A stretch of 64,000 bases of DNA from Planomonospora sp. ID82291 (GTDB lineage: Bacteria; Actinomycetota; Actinomycetes; Streptosporangiales; Streptosporangiaceae), in contig NZ_JABTEX010000003.1 in the NCBI RefSeq assembly GCF_015711645.1, forward strand, positions 930,001 through 994,000, read 5' to 3'. This document shows, piece after piece, positions 1-8,948 of this stretch (position 1 is its first letter; each line of letters starts with the position of its first letter). The translations under genes were made by a program, and so were the position numbers. The notes beneath the pieces are model-generated. The model searched no databases, was not told the origin of the DNA, and saw only the letters and a program-made list of their open reading frames with translations.

Positions 1-895
1 GCAGCACTCCGAGGTGCTGCGAGACCGCGCTGGGAGTGACACCGAGCGCACGAGCCAGATCCGTCGTCGTCGCGGGCGACCGGAGCGTCTCGAGCAGTTC
101 GGCCCGCACCCGGCCGAGCAACCGCACCGTGCTCCCCGCGGACGGCCGCGTCCCCGCCGTCCACAGCGCTCCGACGCCCCGTGCCGGATAGCGCACCGTG
201 GTCTGCGTCGACGTGCTCTGTTTGACCAGCACGTACGGCGAGCCGAGAACGACCGGGATGAGGACCAGCCCGCCCGGACCGCGATTCACCACGCGCTCGG
301 TGCGCCAGCGCTCTCCTCCCAGCATCAGCCGGCCATCGCACCACCGCAGATCCGGATGCAGGTCGGCGAACAACTTCTCGGCACCGCCTGCGGCCAGCCG
401 CCTGGCGCGGTGGCCGACGTCCGCATCGAGCACGCTCCGGATCCGAGGCCAGTGCGGCGCGACGAGCCGCTCGTGCGCCGTGCTCAGTTCCGCGGCGATC
501 GCCCGCAGACCGGCCGCCGGCCGGGCGGCGAGCGCGGCGGCCACATCGGGGAGCCGTTCACCGAAGACGCGCCGGAGGCTGGCCCGCACCTGACGGGCCG
601 TCGTTCTCCGCAGCGCGGCCAGTTCATCGTCGATGGACGACCCCGCGCCGGACGGGGCGGGGACGAGGAACTCCGGCCAACTCGGCCGGTCGCTGACGAG
701 CAGCGGCCACGTATGCGACAGGTCGAGGGGCCGACGGGCGAGCTCGTCGGCCGCCCAGTGCAGCCATCGCAGGTTGACCGGGTTGCGGTCACGGCCGCTC
801 AGCTGCTGCAGGCCCGCCACCGTCTCCGACAGCGGTGAGACGGAAAACCTCGTCGCCGCCAGCTCGGCCACGCCGAGATGGATCGTCAAAGCCAT
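1..895 (-). CDS. DUF5937/ArsR-type winged-helix transcriptional regulator (C-terminus cut by window edge)
   Basis: The frame is open from an ATG at 895 to the left edge without a stop, giving 298 codons. The first ~250 residues (starting MALTIHLGVAELAATRFS) match the DUF5937 layout that precedes an ArsR-type winged helix. The helix-turn-helix is visible at about residues 277-298 (LARALGVTPSAVSQHLGVL), right at the edge, so the recognition helix is present but the wing is missing. A -10-like CATAAT (902-907, reverse strand) lies 6 nt before the ATG, which suggests a leaderless message. The gene diverges from an MFS exporter, a pairing common in actinomycetes, so it probably represses that transporter. 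Its ligand cannot be told from sequence. No metal-binding Cys pair of classical ArsR is apparent. Confidence 0.85.
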   Translation of the reverse strand, partial: MALTIHLGVAELAATRFSVSPLSETVAGLQQLSGRDRNPVNLRWLHWAADELARRPLDLSHTWPLLVSDRPSWPEFLVPAPSGAGSSIDDELAALRRTTARQVRASLRRVFGERLPDVAAALAARPAAGLRAIAAELSTAHERLVAPHWPRIRSVLDADVGHRARRLAAGGAEKLFADLHPDLRWCDGRLMLGGERWRTERVVNRGPGGLVLIPVVLGSPYVLVKQSTSTQTTVRYPARGVGALWTAGTRPSAGSTVRLLGRVRAELLETLRSPATTTDLARALGVTPSAVSQHLGVL

Positions 896-901
896 CGATC
901 G

Positions 902-960
902 ATTATGTAGCCGGGGCCTAAATGCTGTCGTGGGAGCACCCGGGACCGCAGGATCCCGAC
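902..960. promoter_or_regulatory. Divergent promoter region between regulator and MFS gene
   Basis: This short AT-richer stretch separates the two divergent genes. On the reverse strand CATAAT (902-907) sits 6 nt from the regulator ATG. On the forward strand TATGTA (904-909) could be a -10 for the MFS gene. The two -10 candidates overlap, so regulator binding here could control both genes. Only the sequence arrangement is seen; promoter activity is inferred. Confidence 0.4.
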
Positions 961-2214
961 ATGAGGTCGGACATGCCGGGAAACGAGGCCGAGCCGCGTC
1001 TGCCCGCGGCCTTCTGGCGGCTGTGGTGGGCCACGGGTGTCACCGCGGTCGGCGACGGGGTGGTCGCCGCGGCGATCGCGCTGCTGACCGTCACGATCAC
1101 GCGCGACCCGCGACTGGTGTCGGTCGTCTCCGCGGCGGCCTACCTGCCGTGGCTGCTGCTGTCCCTGCCTGTCGGCGCGATCGTCGACCGCTGCGACCGG
1201 GTCGGCCTCCTGCGGCGCTCCCAGGCGGTCCAGGCAGTGATCGTCACCGTCCTCGCGGTCCTCGCCGCGTCCGGCCGCCTCGGCATTGCGATGCTCGCGG
1301 CCCTGGCCTTCGGGCTGGGCGCCTGCACGGTCGTCTCCGCCAACGCGGCTCAGGCGATCGTGCCGAACCTCGCCGCCGGACCCCTGCTGCACACGGCGAA
1401 CGGCCACCAGCAGACGATCACGACCATCGGCCGGGAGTTCGCCGGCCCGATGATCGGCAGTCTGCTGTTCGCGGTCGCCGCAGCACTGCCGTTCGGCGTG
1501 GACGCCGGCTTCCTCACTCTGTCCGCCGTCCTGCTCGCGACCCTCCCCCGGCGCGGACCCCGGCGCGATCGGCACCCACCGATGCGCACGGCCATCGCCG
1601 ACGGCCTGGGGTGGCTGGCCCGTCACCGATTGCTGCGCACTCTGGCGCTCCTGCTCGGCACCAACACCTTCTGCGCCCACCTGGCCAACGCCACCCTCGT
1701 CCTGCTGGCCACCCAGGTCCTGCACCTCGGCACGCGCGGCTACGGACTGCTGCTGGCCGGGGCGGCGACGGGCAGCCTGCTCGGCGGCCTGGTCGGCGCG
1801 CGCCTCATCACCCACTTCGGCGCGATTCCCGTACTGCTCGCCGCGCTCACCGCGAACGTCATCGTCTTCGTCGGGATCGGGCTGAGCCCGAACGCGACCG
1901 CGCTCGGAATCCTGCTGGCCGGCAACGGCTTCGTCGTCACCCTCTGGAACATCGTGACCCTCGGTCTCCGCCAGCAGAGCGTGCCGTCCGGGATGCTCGG
2001 CCGGGTCAACGGCGTCTACAGGATGATCGGCTGGGGACTGATCCCGCTCGGAGCTCTGGCCGGCGGATTGGTGGCGCACGCGTTCGGCCTGCGTGTCCCG
2101 TACCTCGCCGCCGGCGTGCTGAGAGGGATCGCTCTGCTGGCGGCGCTGCCCATCCTGATCCGCTCCTTCCGGACCGGCGCCGCAACGTCATCGGGCGAGA
2201 CCGATCGACACTGA
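961..2214 (+). CDS. MFS transporter, probable drug/metabolite efflux
   Basis: This 417-aa polytopic membrane protein belongs to the major facilitator superfamily, in the subgroup that resembles enterobactin/macrolide exporters. Hydrophobic helices run through nearly the whole length. The loop between TM2 and TM3 carries a motif-A-like sequence (GAIVDRCDRVGLLRR). Another in-frame ATG lies upstream at 922. I prefer 961, because AGGA at 950-953 is spaced 7 nt from it; 973 is equally possible. The gene is divergent from the ArsR-like regulator, which suggests regulated efflux, but the substrate is unknown. The product is probably a proton-driven exporter in the cytoplasmic membrane. Confidence 0.88.
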   Translation: MRSDMPGNEAEPRLPAAFWRLWWATGVTAVGDGVVAAAIALLTVTITRDPRLVSVVSAAAYLPWLLLSLPVGAIVDRCDRVGLLRRSQAVQAVIVTVLAVLAASGRLGIAMLAALAFGLGACTVVSANAAQAIVPNLAAGPLLHTANGHQQTITTIGREFAGPMIGSLLFAVAAALPFGVDAGFLTLSAVLLATLPRRGPRRDRHPPMRTAIADGLGWLARHRLLRTLALLLGTNTFCAHLANATLVLLATQVLHLGTRGYGLLLAGAATGSLLGGLVGARLITHFGAIPVLLAALTANVIVFVGIGLSPNATALGILLAGNGFVVTLWNIVTLGLRQQSVPSGMLGRVNGVYRMIGWGLIPLGALAGGLVAHAFGLRVPYLAAGVLRGIALLAALPILIRSFRTGAATSSGETDRH

Positions 2215-2249
2215 TAGTAAAGTATTGATTACCCTTTGAAGGGAGGATC

Positions 2250-3152
2250 GTGTCCCCCGGCCATGAGCATGAAATGCCCCTGGAGATGACCAGGCGCCGC
2301 CCCGCCTTCGCCCTGGAGCTCCTCGCTCTGGGGCTGAAAGCCCACCCGGACGGATACCACGACGCCCGCCTCGAGTCGGTGGAGCTGAACGAGCGGCTGC
2401 CCGCCGAGTACATGGCCGACTCGGTCATCTCGGTCGAAGGCCCCGACGGCGGCCGGCGTTTCGTGATCGTGGAGGTCCAGCGGGCGTGGGACGACCGGAA
2501 GGTCTGGTCCTGGGCGGCCTACGTCGGCGGCCTGATGGGGCGGCACCGGTGCGCGGTGCTCCTCGTCGTGGTCTGCCTCAACAAGGCCGTAGCCGCCCGC
2601 TACGACCGGCCGATCATGCCGACCGACTCGTGCATGCTGCTCCGTCCGGTCGTCGTCGGCCCCGACCAGCTCCCCCTCCCCCGCACCACCGAGGACGTGC
2701 TGGCCTCTCCGGAGCTCGCCGTGCTGTGCGCTATCGCGCACAGCGACGACTTCGACGTGGTGGCCACGGTGGGGACCGCCATGGCCGAGGTCGAGGACGA
2801 CCGGGGCCCCGTCTACTACGATTACTTGTACGGACATCTCGCGGAGCCGGTCCGCGCACGGCTGGAGGAGATCATGAGCACCATCACCCCGGAGACCGAG
2901 AGCGGCATCGAGCGGCTCATGCGACGGCGGGAGGCCATCGCGGAAGCACGCGCGGAGGCACGCGCGGAGGCACGCGCGGAGGTGCACACGAAAGCCGAGA
3001 TGCTGGTCCTCGTCCTGGAGGCCCGCGGGCTCGCGCCGAGTCCTTCCCAGCGTGAGCGGATCGCCTCCTGCACCGACCCCGAGGTCCTGACCGCCTGGGT
3101 GGCCCGCGCCGCCACCGCCACCGCCACCGCCGAGGTCTTCGGGGACGGCTGA
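2250..3152 (+). CDS. Rpn/PD-(D/E)XK-like nuclease-family protein
   Basis: This 300-aa protein starts at a GTG preceded by GGGAGG (2241-2246), with short spacing; ATG 2274 is an alternative. Residues 55-80 contain a strand-loop-strand with Asp57 and a Glu75-Val-Gln77 triad (FVIVEVQRAW). This resembles the D...ExQ/ExK core of PD-(D/E)XK proteins such as the Rpn/YhgA recombination nucleases. The C-terminal part is helical and contains a lengthening EARAEARAE repeat encoded by three perfect 12-bp units (2946-2981), a low-complexity tail also common in Rpn proteins. Such proteins occur as multicopy families in Streptosporangiaceae. The function here is unknown and nuclease activity is inference. 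Confidence 0.65.
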   Translation: MSPGHEHEMPLEMTRRRPAFALELLALGLKAHPDGYHDARLESVELNERLPAEYMADSVISVEGPDGGRRFVIVEVQRAWDDRKVWSWAAYVGGLMGRHRCAVLLVVVCLNKAVAARYDRPIMPTDSCMLLRPVVVGPDQLPLPRTTEDVLASPELAVLCAIAHSDDFDVVATVGTAMAEVEDDRGPVYYDYLYGHLAEPVRARLEEIMSTITPETESGIERLMRRREAIAEARAEARAEARAEVHTKAEMLVLVLEARGLAPSPSQRERIASCTDPEVLTAWVARAATATATAEVFGDG

Positions 3153-3234
3153 GGACCGGTTCCACGCCCCGCCGGGTCATCCCGTCGCACAGCGGATGGC
3201 GGATGAGGAGCTGACCGCGGCGATCGCCGAGACC

Positions 3235-3555
3235 CTACCCGGGAGGATAGGGCGTGGTGTAGCCCTGCGGGTTGTAGGCCTGCTGGGTCTGGGCGTTGTA
3301 CGCCTGCGGGTCGTACGCCTGAGGAAGCGGCGGCTGTGCCTGCCCGTGGTGCCCGGGAAGAGGGTAGTGCTGCGCGGGGGGGACGTGCCGGCGCTCCGCG
3401 GCGCCGCACGCGGCGCCGCCGACCATCAGTCCGATCCCCGTCAGGGCGAAGACCGGCGCCTGCTGCATCTCCTGCGGCTCGTCTCCGAAGGAGAGACCCA
3501 CCCCGAAGAACAGCGCGATGCAACCGAAGGAGAGGAAGAGGGCGCGGCCTACCAT
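3235..3555 (-). CDS. Small two-TM membrane protein with Gln/Tyr/Pro-rich tail
   Basis: This 106-aa protein is not assigned to a known family. Residues 1-25 and about 35-53 are hydrophobic helices (ALFLSFGCIALFFGVGL; VFALTGIGLMVGGAACGA). The last ~50 residues form a hydrophilic tail rich in Q, Y, P and A, with repeated QAYN/PQAY units, probably cytoplasmic and disordered. TACACT (reverse strand of 3562-3567) ends 6 nt before the ATG with no ribosome binding site, fitting a leaderless start. It is oriented like RecQ but separated from it, and no functional link is evident. Confidence 0.7.
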   Translation of the reverse strand: MVGRALFLSFGCIALFFGVGLSFGDEPQEMQQAPVFALTGIGLMVGGAACGAAERRHVPPAQHYPLPGHHGQAQPPLPQAYDPQAYNAQTQQAYNPQGYTTPYPPG

Positions 3556-3633
3556 GGGGAGAGTGTAACGCCTGCGACGTGAGGCGGTGATCGGCCATCA
3601 GGCCGCCCGTCCGGGACCGGACGGGGAGCGGCG

Positions 3634-5259
3634 CTATCCGGCCACCAGGAGGTGGTCGCGCTCGACGGCCTCCAGGGAGAGCGTCTTGTAGCCGACCTCC
3701 TCGAACAGGACCGTGACCCGGTCGTTCTCCCGGCTCATCACCGTTCCCGGGCCCCAGGCGCTGTGCCGTACCCGGGCGTGCATCGCGAAGGGGCCGTCGT
3801 CGACCTCGGGGGCCTCGGCGACGCCGGCGCGGCAGGTGTCGCACTCCCCGCAGGCCCGCTCGTACGGCTCGCCGAAGTACTCCAGCAGGAACCGGCGGCG
3901 GCACCCGGTGGTCTCGGCGTAGCCGCGCATCATGTCGATGCGCGAGTCGTCGATGCGGCGGCGGGTCTCCTCCAGCTCCACCGCCGTCTCCACGGCCTTC
4001 TCCGGGCCGGGCCCGCCGGGGACCGCGCGCAGGTCGCCCTCCGCGGTGACCTCGACGGCGCCCGCGCGTTCCAGCAGGTTCACCGCCCGGGTCAGGCGGG
4101 TGGCGCTGACGTCGAGCACCTCGCGCAGCTCGCGGGCGGGCACCGTGCCGCCGTGCCCGCAGATCAGCGTCGCGGCCCGCAGCAGGAGCTCCTCGTCGGC
4201 CCTGCCTCCGGCGAAGAACCGGCGCAGGCCCAGGTCCTCGGGCCGGTAGAACAGCACCGCGGCGGCGGGTTCCCCGTCCCGTCCGGCCCGGCCGATCTCC
4301 TGGTAGTAGGAGTCCGGCGACTCCGGTGGGGCGGCGTGCAGCACGAAGCGCACGTCCGGCTTGTCGATGCCCATGCCGAACGCCGAGGTCGCCACGACGA
4401 CGTCCAGTCCGCCGTCGCGGAACAGCTCGTGGATGCGGTGCCGGTCGGCCGCCTTCATGCCCGCGTGGTACGGCTCGACCCTGCGGCCGGCCTCCCGGAT
4501 CGCCTCGGCGTACTCCTCGGCGGCGCGGCGGGTGGCGACGTAGACCAGGCCGAGGCCGACGCGGGAGGCGGCGTCCTCCACGAGCGCCCGCCGCAGGTCC
4601 TCGTCGGCGGTGAAGCGGCGGACCTCCAGGTCGAGGTTGGGCCGGTCGAACCCCCGCACGACGTGGAGCGCGTTCCGCAGGCCCAGCGAGGCCGCGATCT
4701 CCTCGCGGACCACCGGGGTGGCCGTGGCGGTCAGCGCCACCACGGGCGGGTGGCCGAGCCGTTCGACGACCTGCCCGAGCCGCAGGTAGTCGGGGCGGAA
4801 GTCGTGCCCCCAGGCGGAGACGCAGTGCGCCTCGTCGATGGCGATCAGCGAGGGCTTCGCGGCGCGCAGCCGCTCCACGGTCTCGGGTTTGGCGAGCTGC
4901 TCGGGCGAGAGGAAGACGAACTCGGCGCGGCCCGCCCGTACGGCCTCCAGGGAGGCCTCGCCGCCCGACTGCGCGGAGTTGACCGCGACGGCCCCGCCCA
5001 CGTCGGCCTCGGCCAGGCCCGCGACCTGGTCCCGCTGGAGGGCGATCAGCGGCGAGACGACCACCGTGGGCCCGTCGAGCAGGAGCGCGGGCACCTGGTA
5101 GACGGCCGACTTCCCGCTGCCGGTCGGCATGACCACGAGCGCGTCGCCGCCGTCCAGCAGGTGGCGCATGGCCTCGATCTGGCCGTCGCGCAGGTCCTCC
5201 CAGCCGAAGACCTCGCGCGCGACCTTCCGCAGCCGCCCCGTCCCGGACCCGTTCCCCAC
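3634..5259 (-). CDS. recQ: RecQ-family ATP-dependent DNA helicase
   Basis: This 541-aa 3'-5' DNA helicase acts in recombination and repair. Walker A is MPTGSGKSAVYQ near residue 45 and Walker B is IDEAHCVSAWGHDFRPDY near residue 138. The aromatic-rich loop typical of RecQ follows the DEAH box. Motif VI (QEIGRAGRDG) is at about 318. The RQC zinc module has Cys residues in CRRRFLLEYFGE and CGECDTC (about 450-475). There is no HRDC domain. Instead the last ~45 residues (AWGPGTVMSRENDRVTVLFE) look like the tudor-like end of UvrD/PcrA helicases, as in other actinobacterial RecQ proteins. Confidence 0.93.
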   Translation of the reverse strand: MGNGSGTGRLRKVAREVFGWEDLRDGQIEAMRHLLDGGDALVVMPTGSGKSAVYQVPALLLDGPTVVVSPLIALQRDQVAGLAEADVGGAVAVNSAQSGGEASLEAVRAGRAEFVFLSPEQLAKPETVERLRAAKPSLIAIDEAHCVSAWGHDFRPDYLRLGQVVERLGHPPVVALTATATPVVREEIAASLGLRNALHVVRGFDRPNLDLEVRRFTADEDLRRALVEDAASRVGLGLVYVATRRAAEEYAEAIREAGRRVEPYHAGMKAADRHRIHELFRDGGLDVVVATSAFGMGIDKPDVRFVLHAAPPESPDSYYQEIGRAGRDGEPAAAVLFYRPEDLGLRRFFAGGRADEELLLRAATLICGHGGTVPARELREVLDVSATRLTRAVNLLERAGAVEVTAEGDLRAVPGGPGPEKAVETAVELEETRRRIDDSRIDMMRGYAETTGCRRRFLLEYFGEPYERACGECDTCRAGVAEAPEVDDGPFAMHARVRHSAWGPGTVMSRENDRVTVLFEEVGYKTLSLEAVERDHLLVAG

Positions 5260-5391
5260 GTCCGTCCCCCTCCGTCGTCCGTCCCCGACCCGTCACCGGC
5301 TACCCGCGGATCGGCGCGGTACTCGTCGACGGGAAGGGTGGGCGGGTATGGCAGCATCTGCGGAGAAGGTCGCACGTCAGGGGGAGGGTCC

Positions 5392-6471
5392 GTGGAGGTC
5401 GATGTGCGGGGCCGGCTGCAGCGGCTGGCCTTCATGAGCCCTTCCATCGTCCAGTGTTCCGTGGCGGCGGGGCTCGCGTGGGTCGTGGCCACGAACCTGT
5501 TCGGCCACGAGCGCCCCTTCTTCGCGCCGATCGCCGTGGTGGTCTGCATCGGCGTCGCCGTCGGCCAGCGGGTGCGGCGGGCGGCCGAACTGGTCGCCGG
5601 GGTGAGCCTGGGCGTGGGCGTCGGCGACCTGCTGATCCTCCAGATCGGCTCCGGGCCCTGGCAGATCTCCCTCGTCGTCGCGCTGGCGATGGGCACCGCG
5701 GTGCTCCTGGACAGCGGCACGCTGATCGTGCTGCAGGCGGGGTCGTCGGCGGTCCTGGTCGCCACCCTGCTGCCGCCCAGCGGCACCGGAGGGCTGGACC
5801 GCATGGTCGACGCGCTGATCGGCGGGGTGCTGGGCATCACGGCCGTCGCTCTGCTGCCCGCCAGTCCGGCCGCCATCGTGCACCGCCATGCCGCGGCCGT
5901 CCTGGAGTCGCTGGCCGCCGCGTTCACCGGTACGGCGGAGGCCCTGGAACAGGCCGATCCGGAGCGCGCCGCGGCCGTGCTGGAGGAGGCCAGGAAGACC
6001 CATTCCTCGGTGGAGGCGTTCGGCCGGGCTCTGGAGACGGGCCGGGAGATCACGGCCATCGCGCCGCTGCGCCACCGCCGGCGTGAGCGCTTCCTGAGGT
6101 ACGACACGGCCTCGACGCCGGTCGACCTCGCGCTGCGGAACATGCGGGTGCTGTCCCGGCGGGCCCTCGTCGCCCTGAGCCAGGCGGAGTCCCCGCCCGC
6201 CGCGCTCCCGACGGCCCTGCGGGAGCTCGCCGGAGCCGTGCTCCTGTTCCGCGACGAGCTGGAGGCCGGCCTCCCGCCCGAGGGGACCAGGGCCGCCGTC
6301 ACGAAGGCGGCGGCGCTGCTGTCCGAGATGCCCCCGGGCCGGGCGGGGCTCTCCACGGACGCCATGACCGCGCAGCTGCGGTCCGTCATCGTCGATCTGC
6401 TGGAGGCGACCGGGGCGGACCGGGAGGCCGCCGCAGCCGTCCTGCCGCCGATCGCCCCGCCGCCCGGCTGA
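5392..6471 (+). CDS. FUSC-type membrane protein (aromatic acid exporter-like)
   Basis: This 359-aa protein starts at a GTG behind GGGGAG (5381-5386). The N-terminal ~150 residues contain about five hydrophobic helices with the FUSC look (RPFFAPIAVVVCIGVAVGQR; ALIGGVLGITAVALLP). The remainder is a soluble helical region of about 200 residues. The family includes AaeB/YccS-like putative effluxers, but those are usually duplicated and larger; this is the short single-unit actinobacterial form. It is located in the cytoplasmic membrane and its substrate is unknown. It runs convergently toward the next gene across a strong hairpin. Confidence 0.8.
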   Translation: MEVDVRGRLQRLAFMSPSIVQCSVAAGLAWVVATNLFGHERPFFAPIAVVVCIGVAVGQRVRRAAELVAGVSLGVGVGDLLILQIGSGPWQISLVVALAMGTAVLLDSGTLIVLQAGSSAVLVATLLPPSGTGGLDRMVDALIGGVLGITAVALLPASPAAIVHRHAAAVLESLAAAFTGTAEALEQADPERAAAVLEEARKTHSSVEAFGRALETGREITAIAPLRHRRRERFLRYDTASTPVDLALRNMRVLSRRALVALSQAESPPAALPTALRELAGAVLLFRDELEAGLPPEGTRAAVTKAAALLSEMPPGRAGLSTDAMTAQLRSVIVDLLEATGADREAAAAVLPPIAPPPG

Positions 6472-6485
6472 GGACGGCCCGGACC

Positions 6486-6524
6486 GGCGGCGGACCGGGC
6501 CGGGCGGGATCCCGGTCCGCCGCC
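6486..6524. terminator. Bidirectional hairpin between convergent genes
   Basis: A perfect 14-bp GC stem (6486-6499 pairing with 6511-6524) with an 11-nt loop lies between the convergent stops at 6471 and 6562. There is no T-tract, which is common for actinobacterial terminators. Termination is inferred from position and stem strength. Confidence 0.6.
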
Positions 6525-6561
6525 GGGATCCGGGATCCCCCGGGGGCGTTCACCGGCGTCC

Positions 6562-7509
6562 TCACTGCCGGGATCGGCCGGCGGAGCGTTCGAAGTCCTC
6601 CCACGCCCGCACGCAGGAGGAGTGACGCCAGTCCCCCCGGGGCAGGCGCCTGCAGACGTAGGCGCTGCTGAAGCGCGGGTCGAGGGCGTCGGCGCCGTCG
6701 GGTGCGCCGCCGTCCGCGCCGTCCGCGCGGGGCGCCGGCCCGTCGCCCGGGGCGCCGTCCCGGCCGGAGGGCGGCCTTCCGCCGCCGGACGGTCCCGTCT
6801 CGGCGGACGGCCTTCCGGCACCGGGGGCTCCCGTCCCACCGGACGGCGCCGCGCCGTACGGCACGGCCGGTCTGATCGTCGCTCCGCCGGGCCCGCGGCC
6901 GACGGACGCCGCTCCGCCCGTCCGGGTGGAATCGCTCCGCCCGGCGGCGTCCCCCCGAACGGTCGTCACGCGGGGGCGGGGGCGTTCCACGACGGCGGCG
7001 CCCGGCGGGCCGGTCTCCGGTCCGGTCGCGACCCGGGCCGAGGACCCGGCCTCCGCGCCCGGGGGAAGGCCGTCCGCCGTCCCGGGAGGGGAGCCGTCCG
7101 CCCCCTCCTGCCCGGTCCCCGTCTCCTCCGGGGGCGCGGCGCGGGAGGGGGCGGGCGTCGAGGCGGCGGACTCCGAGCCGGTCGTCAGGTCGCCGCCCCG
7201 CGGTGACGCGGCCGGGAACGGGGCCCCGTGGCCCGGCGCGGCGGACGGCCCGGTCGCGGTCGGCCACACGGCGGACAGACCGCCGGCCCCCACCAGGAGG
7301 AGGAGGCCGCCGACGAGCACGGGCCCGGACAGGCCGCCGCGGAGGGTCCGCGGCCGGGCCCGGGTCCCCTTGCCGGGGAGACGCGGGAGGGTGACCGTTC
7401 CGTCCTGCCCGCCGGGACCGGCCGGGGCGGGGAACTCGGGCGGGGACTCGTCGTGGGGTATGCGGCCGCGCCGTACGGACCTGGGGGTGGGGCCGTGCTC
7501 ACCGTGCAT
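6562..7509 (-). CDS. Single-TM anchored protein with long Pro/Gly/Ala-rich exterior
   Basis: This 315-aa protein starts at an ATG at 7509 with GGGAGA 5 nt upstream; longer upstream extensions in frame lack a ribosome site. The N-terminal ~70 residues are basic/proline-rich and cytoplasmic. One TM helix follows (GPVLVGGLLLLVGAGGLSAV). Then come ~200 residues of low-complexity G/P/A/T/S linker and a compact C-terminus with two Cys (SAYVCRRLPRGDWRHSSCV), the only part likely to fold and be conserved. No enzyme motif is visible. It could be an anchored cell-wall-zone protein or a regulatory tail; the role is unknown. Confidence 0.65.
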   Translation of the reverse strand: MHGEHGPTPRSVRRGRIPHDESPPEFPAPAGPGGQDGTVTLPRLPGKGTRARPRTLRGGLSGPVLVGGLLLLVGAGGLSAVWPTATGPSAAPGHGAPFPAASPRGGDLTTGSESAASTPAPSRAAPPEETGTGQEGADGSPPGTADGLPPGAEAGSSARVATGPETGPPGAAVVERPRPRVTTVRGDAAGRSDSTRTGGAASVGRGPGGATIRPAVPYGAAPSGGTGAPGAGRPSAETGPSGGGRPPSGRDGAPGDGPAPRADGADGGAPDGADALDPRFSSAYVCRRLPRGDWRHSSCVRAWEDFERSAGRSRQ

Positions 7510-7713
7510 CTCGTCTCCCGTGTCGGATGGGGTCCGCTCCAGCCTGCCGGAAAACACGGAGAGCGTACGGTCGATCACAGAACGATCATTCCGAATCGCG
7601 GGGATGGCCGGCTCCGGGCGCGGCACACCCGAAGGTTCTGCGGGTTTTTTCCGATTCAGCCCGGGAAGGAGGTGTTTCTACCGTTTTGCGACTTATGCAG
7701 GGAAAGAAAACAT

Positions 7714-7785
7714 ATGAGCACTGTGCCGGTTTTTTTTGGACCTGCTTCCGGGAGTTCGGCCGGGAGAGGGCCGTCGCGGGCATGA
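7714..7785 (+). CDS. Possible 23-aa leader peptide coupled to the ligase gene
   Basis: A short frame (MSTVPVFFGPAS...) starts at an ATG with AGGGAAAG 7 nt upstream. It ends in a TGA that overlaps the ATG of the next gene in an ATGA arrangement. The upstream stretch 7560-7735 is unusually AT-rich for this window. The arrangement suggests translational coupling or a leader peptide, though it may be a coincidence of a short open frame. No family is recognised. Confidence 0.3.
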   Translation: MSTVPVFFGPASGSSAGRGPSRA

Positions 7786-8948
7786 ACCCCCTCGTCGCCG
7801 GGCCCTCCTCCCCGGAGCAGGCCCTCACCATGGGCGTGGAGGAGGAGTTCCTGATCATCGACCCCGAGACCGGGCGGGTCGTGCCCGTCGCGGACGCCGT
7901 CCGCAGGCGGATCGGCGCCGCGCTCTCCGACCGGGTCCAACCGGAGCTCATGCGGTTCCAGATCGAGACCAACAGCCTCGTCCACACCGACCTGGGACGG
8001 CTCCGGCACGACCTGGCCGGGCTCCGGGCCGCCGCGGCCGCCGCGGCCGAGTCCGCCGGAGTGCGCCTGGCCGCCTCCGGCACCTCGCTGCTCGGGAACA
8101 CCGGCCCGCCGCCGCTGACCCCCTCCCCCCGCTACCAGCGCATGCACCGGCAGTACGGCGGCGTCCTGCAGGGACAGGGCGTCTGCGGCTGCCACGTCCA
8201 CATCGGCATCCCCGACCGCCACGAGGCCGTCCAGGTCAGCAACCACCTGCGCCCGTGGCTGCCGGTGCTCCAGGCGCTGATGAGCAACTCCCCCATCGCC
8301 GACGGGGCCGACACCGGGCACGCCAGCTGGCGCGTCGTGCAGTGGACCCGCTGGCCGAGCTCCGGGCCGCCGCCGTTCTTCACCTCGGCGGAGCACTACG
8401 ACGCCCTCGTCGACGCGCTGTACGCCACCGGGGCGATCATGGACCGGGGAATGGTCTACTGGTACATCAGGCCCTCCCACCACCTGCCCACCCTGGAGTT
8501 CCGCGGCGCCGACGCGTGCGCGACCGTCGACGAGGCCGTCGCGCTGGCGGGCCTGGTCAGGGCGCTGTGCACCGTCGCCCTCGCCGACGTCAGGAGAGGA
8601 CTGCCGGCTCCGGCGGTCGACCAGACACTGCTCAACGTGGCCTACTGGCGGGCGGCCCACGACGGCCTGGAGGGCAGCGGGTACGACCTGCTCTCGGGCC
8701 GGCGGAGGCCCGCCTGGAAGCTGGTCGGGGGCCTGGTGCAGCGGGCGCGGCCCGCCCTGGAACGCAGCGGCGACCTGGCCTTCGTCACGGAGGTGCTGAA
8801 CCGGCTGCGGTCCGGGGGCTCGGGTGCGGCCCGCCAGCGCGCCGCCTACCGGCGGCGGCACTGCCTGCGCGACGTCGCGCACCTGCTCGTCGAGCAGACC
8901 CGGCCGCCCTCCGAAACCGCCGTCCCCGCGGGGGCCTCCGTACGGTGA
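7782..8948 (+). CDS. YbdK-type carboxylate-amine ligase (glutamate-cysteine ligase 2 family)
   Basis: This 388-aa protein of the GCS2 fold is similar to E. coli YbdK, which has weak gamma-glutamylcysteine synthetase activity. Visible family signatures are MGVEEEFLIIDPETG at the N-terminus (ATP/Mg-binding Glu cluster), QIETNS, the metal-site-like CGCHVHIGI and LEFRGADAC. Length fits the family. Actinomycetes use mycothiol rather than glutathione, so the real substrate is probably another amine; the peptide-ligase role is inferred. The 3' end lies inside a tandem repeat, where one base change creates the stop codon. A second, divergent member of the superfamily is present at 45029-46456. Confidence 0.85.
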   Translation: MNPLVAGPSSPEQALTMGVEEEFLIIDPETGRVVPVADAVRRRIGAALSDRVQPELMRFQIETNSLVHTDLGRLRHDLAGLRAAAAAAAESAGVRLAASGTSLLGNTGPPPLTPSPRYQRMHRQYGGVLQGQGVCGCHVHIGIPDRHEAVQVSNHLRPWLPVLQALMSNSPIADGADTGHASWRVVQWTRWPSSGPPPFFTSAEHYDALVDALYATGAIMDRGMVYWYIRPSHHLPTLEFRGADACATVDEAVALAGLVRALCTVALADVRRGLPAPAVDQTLLNVAYWRAAHDGLEGSGYDLLSGRRRPAWKLVGGLVQRARPALERSGDLAFVTEVLNRLRSGGSGAARQRAAYRRRHCLRDVAHLLVEQTRPPSETAVPAGASVR

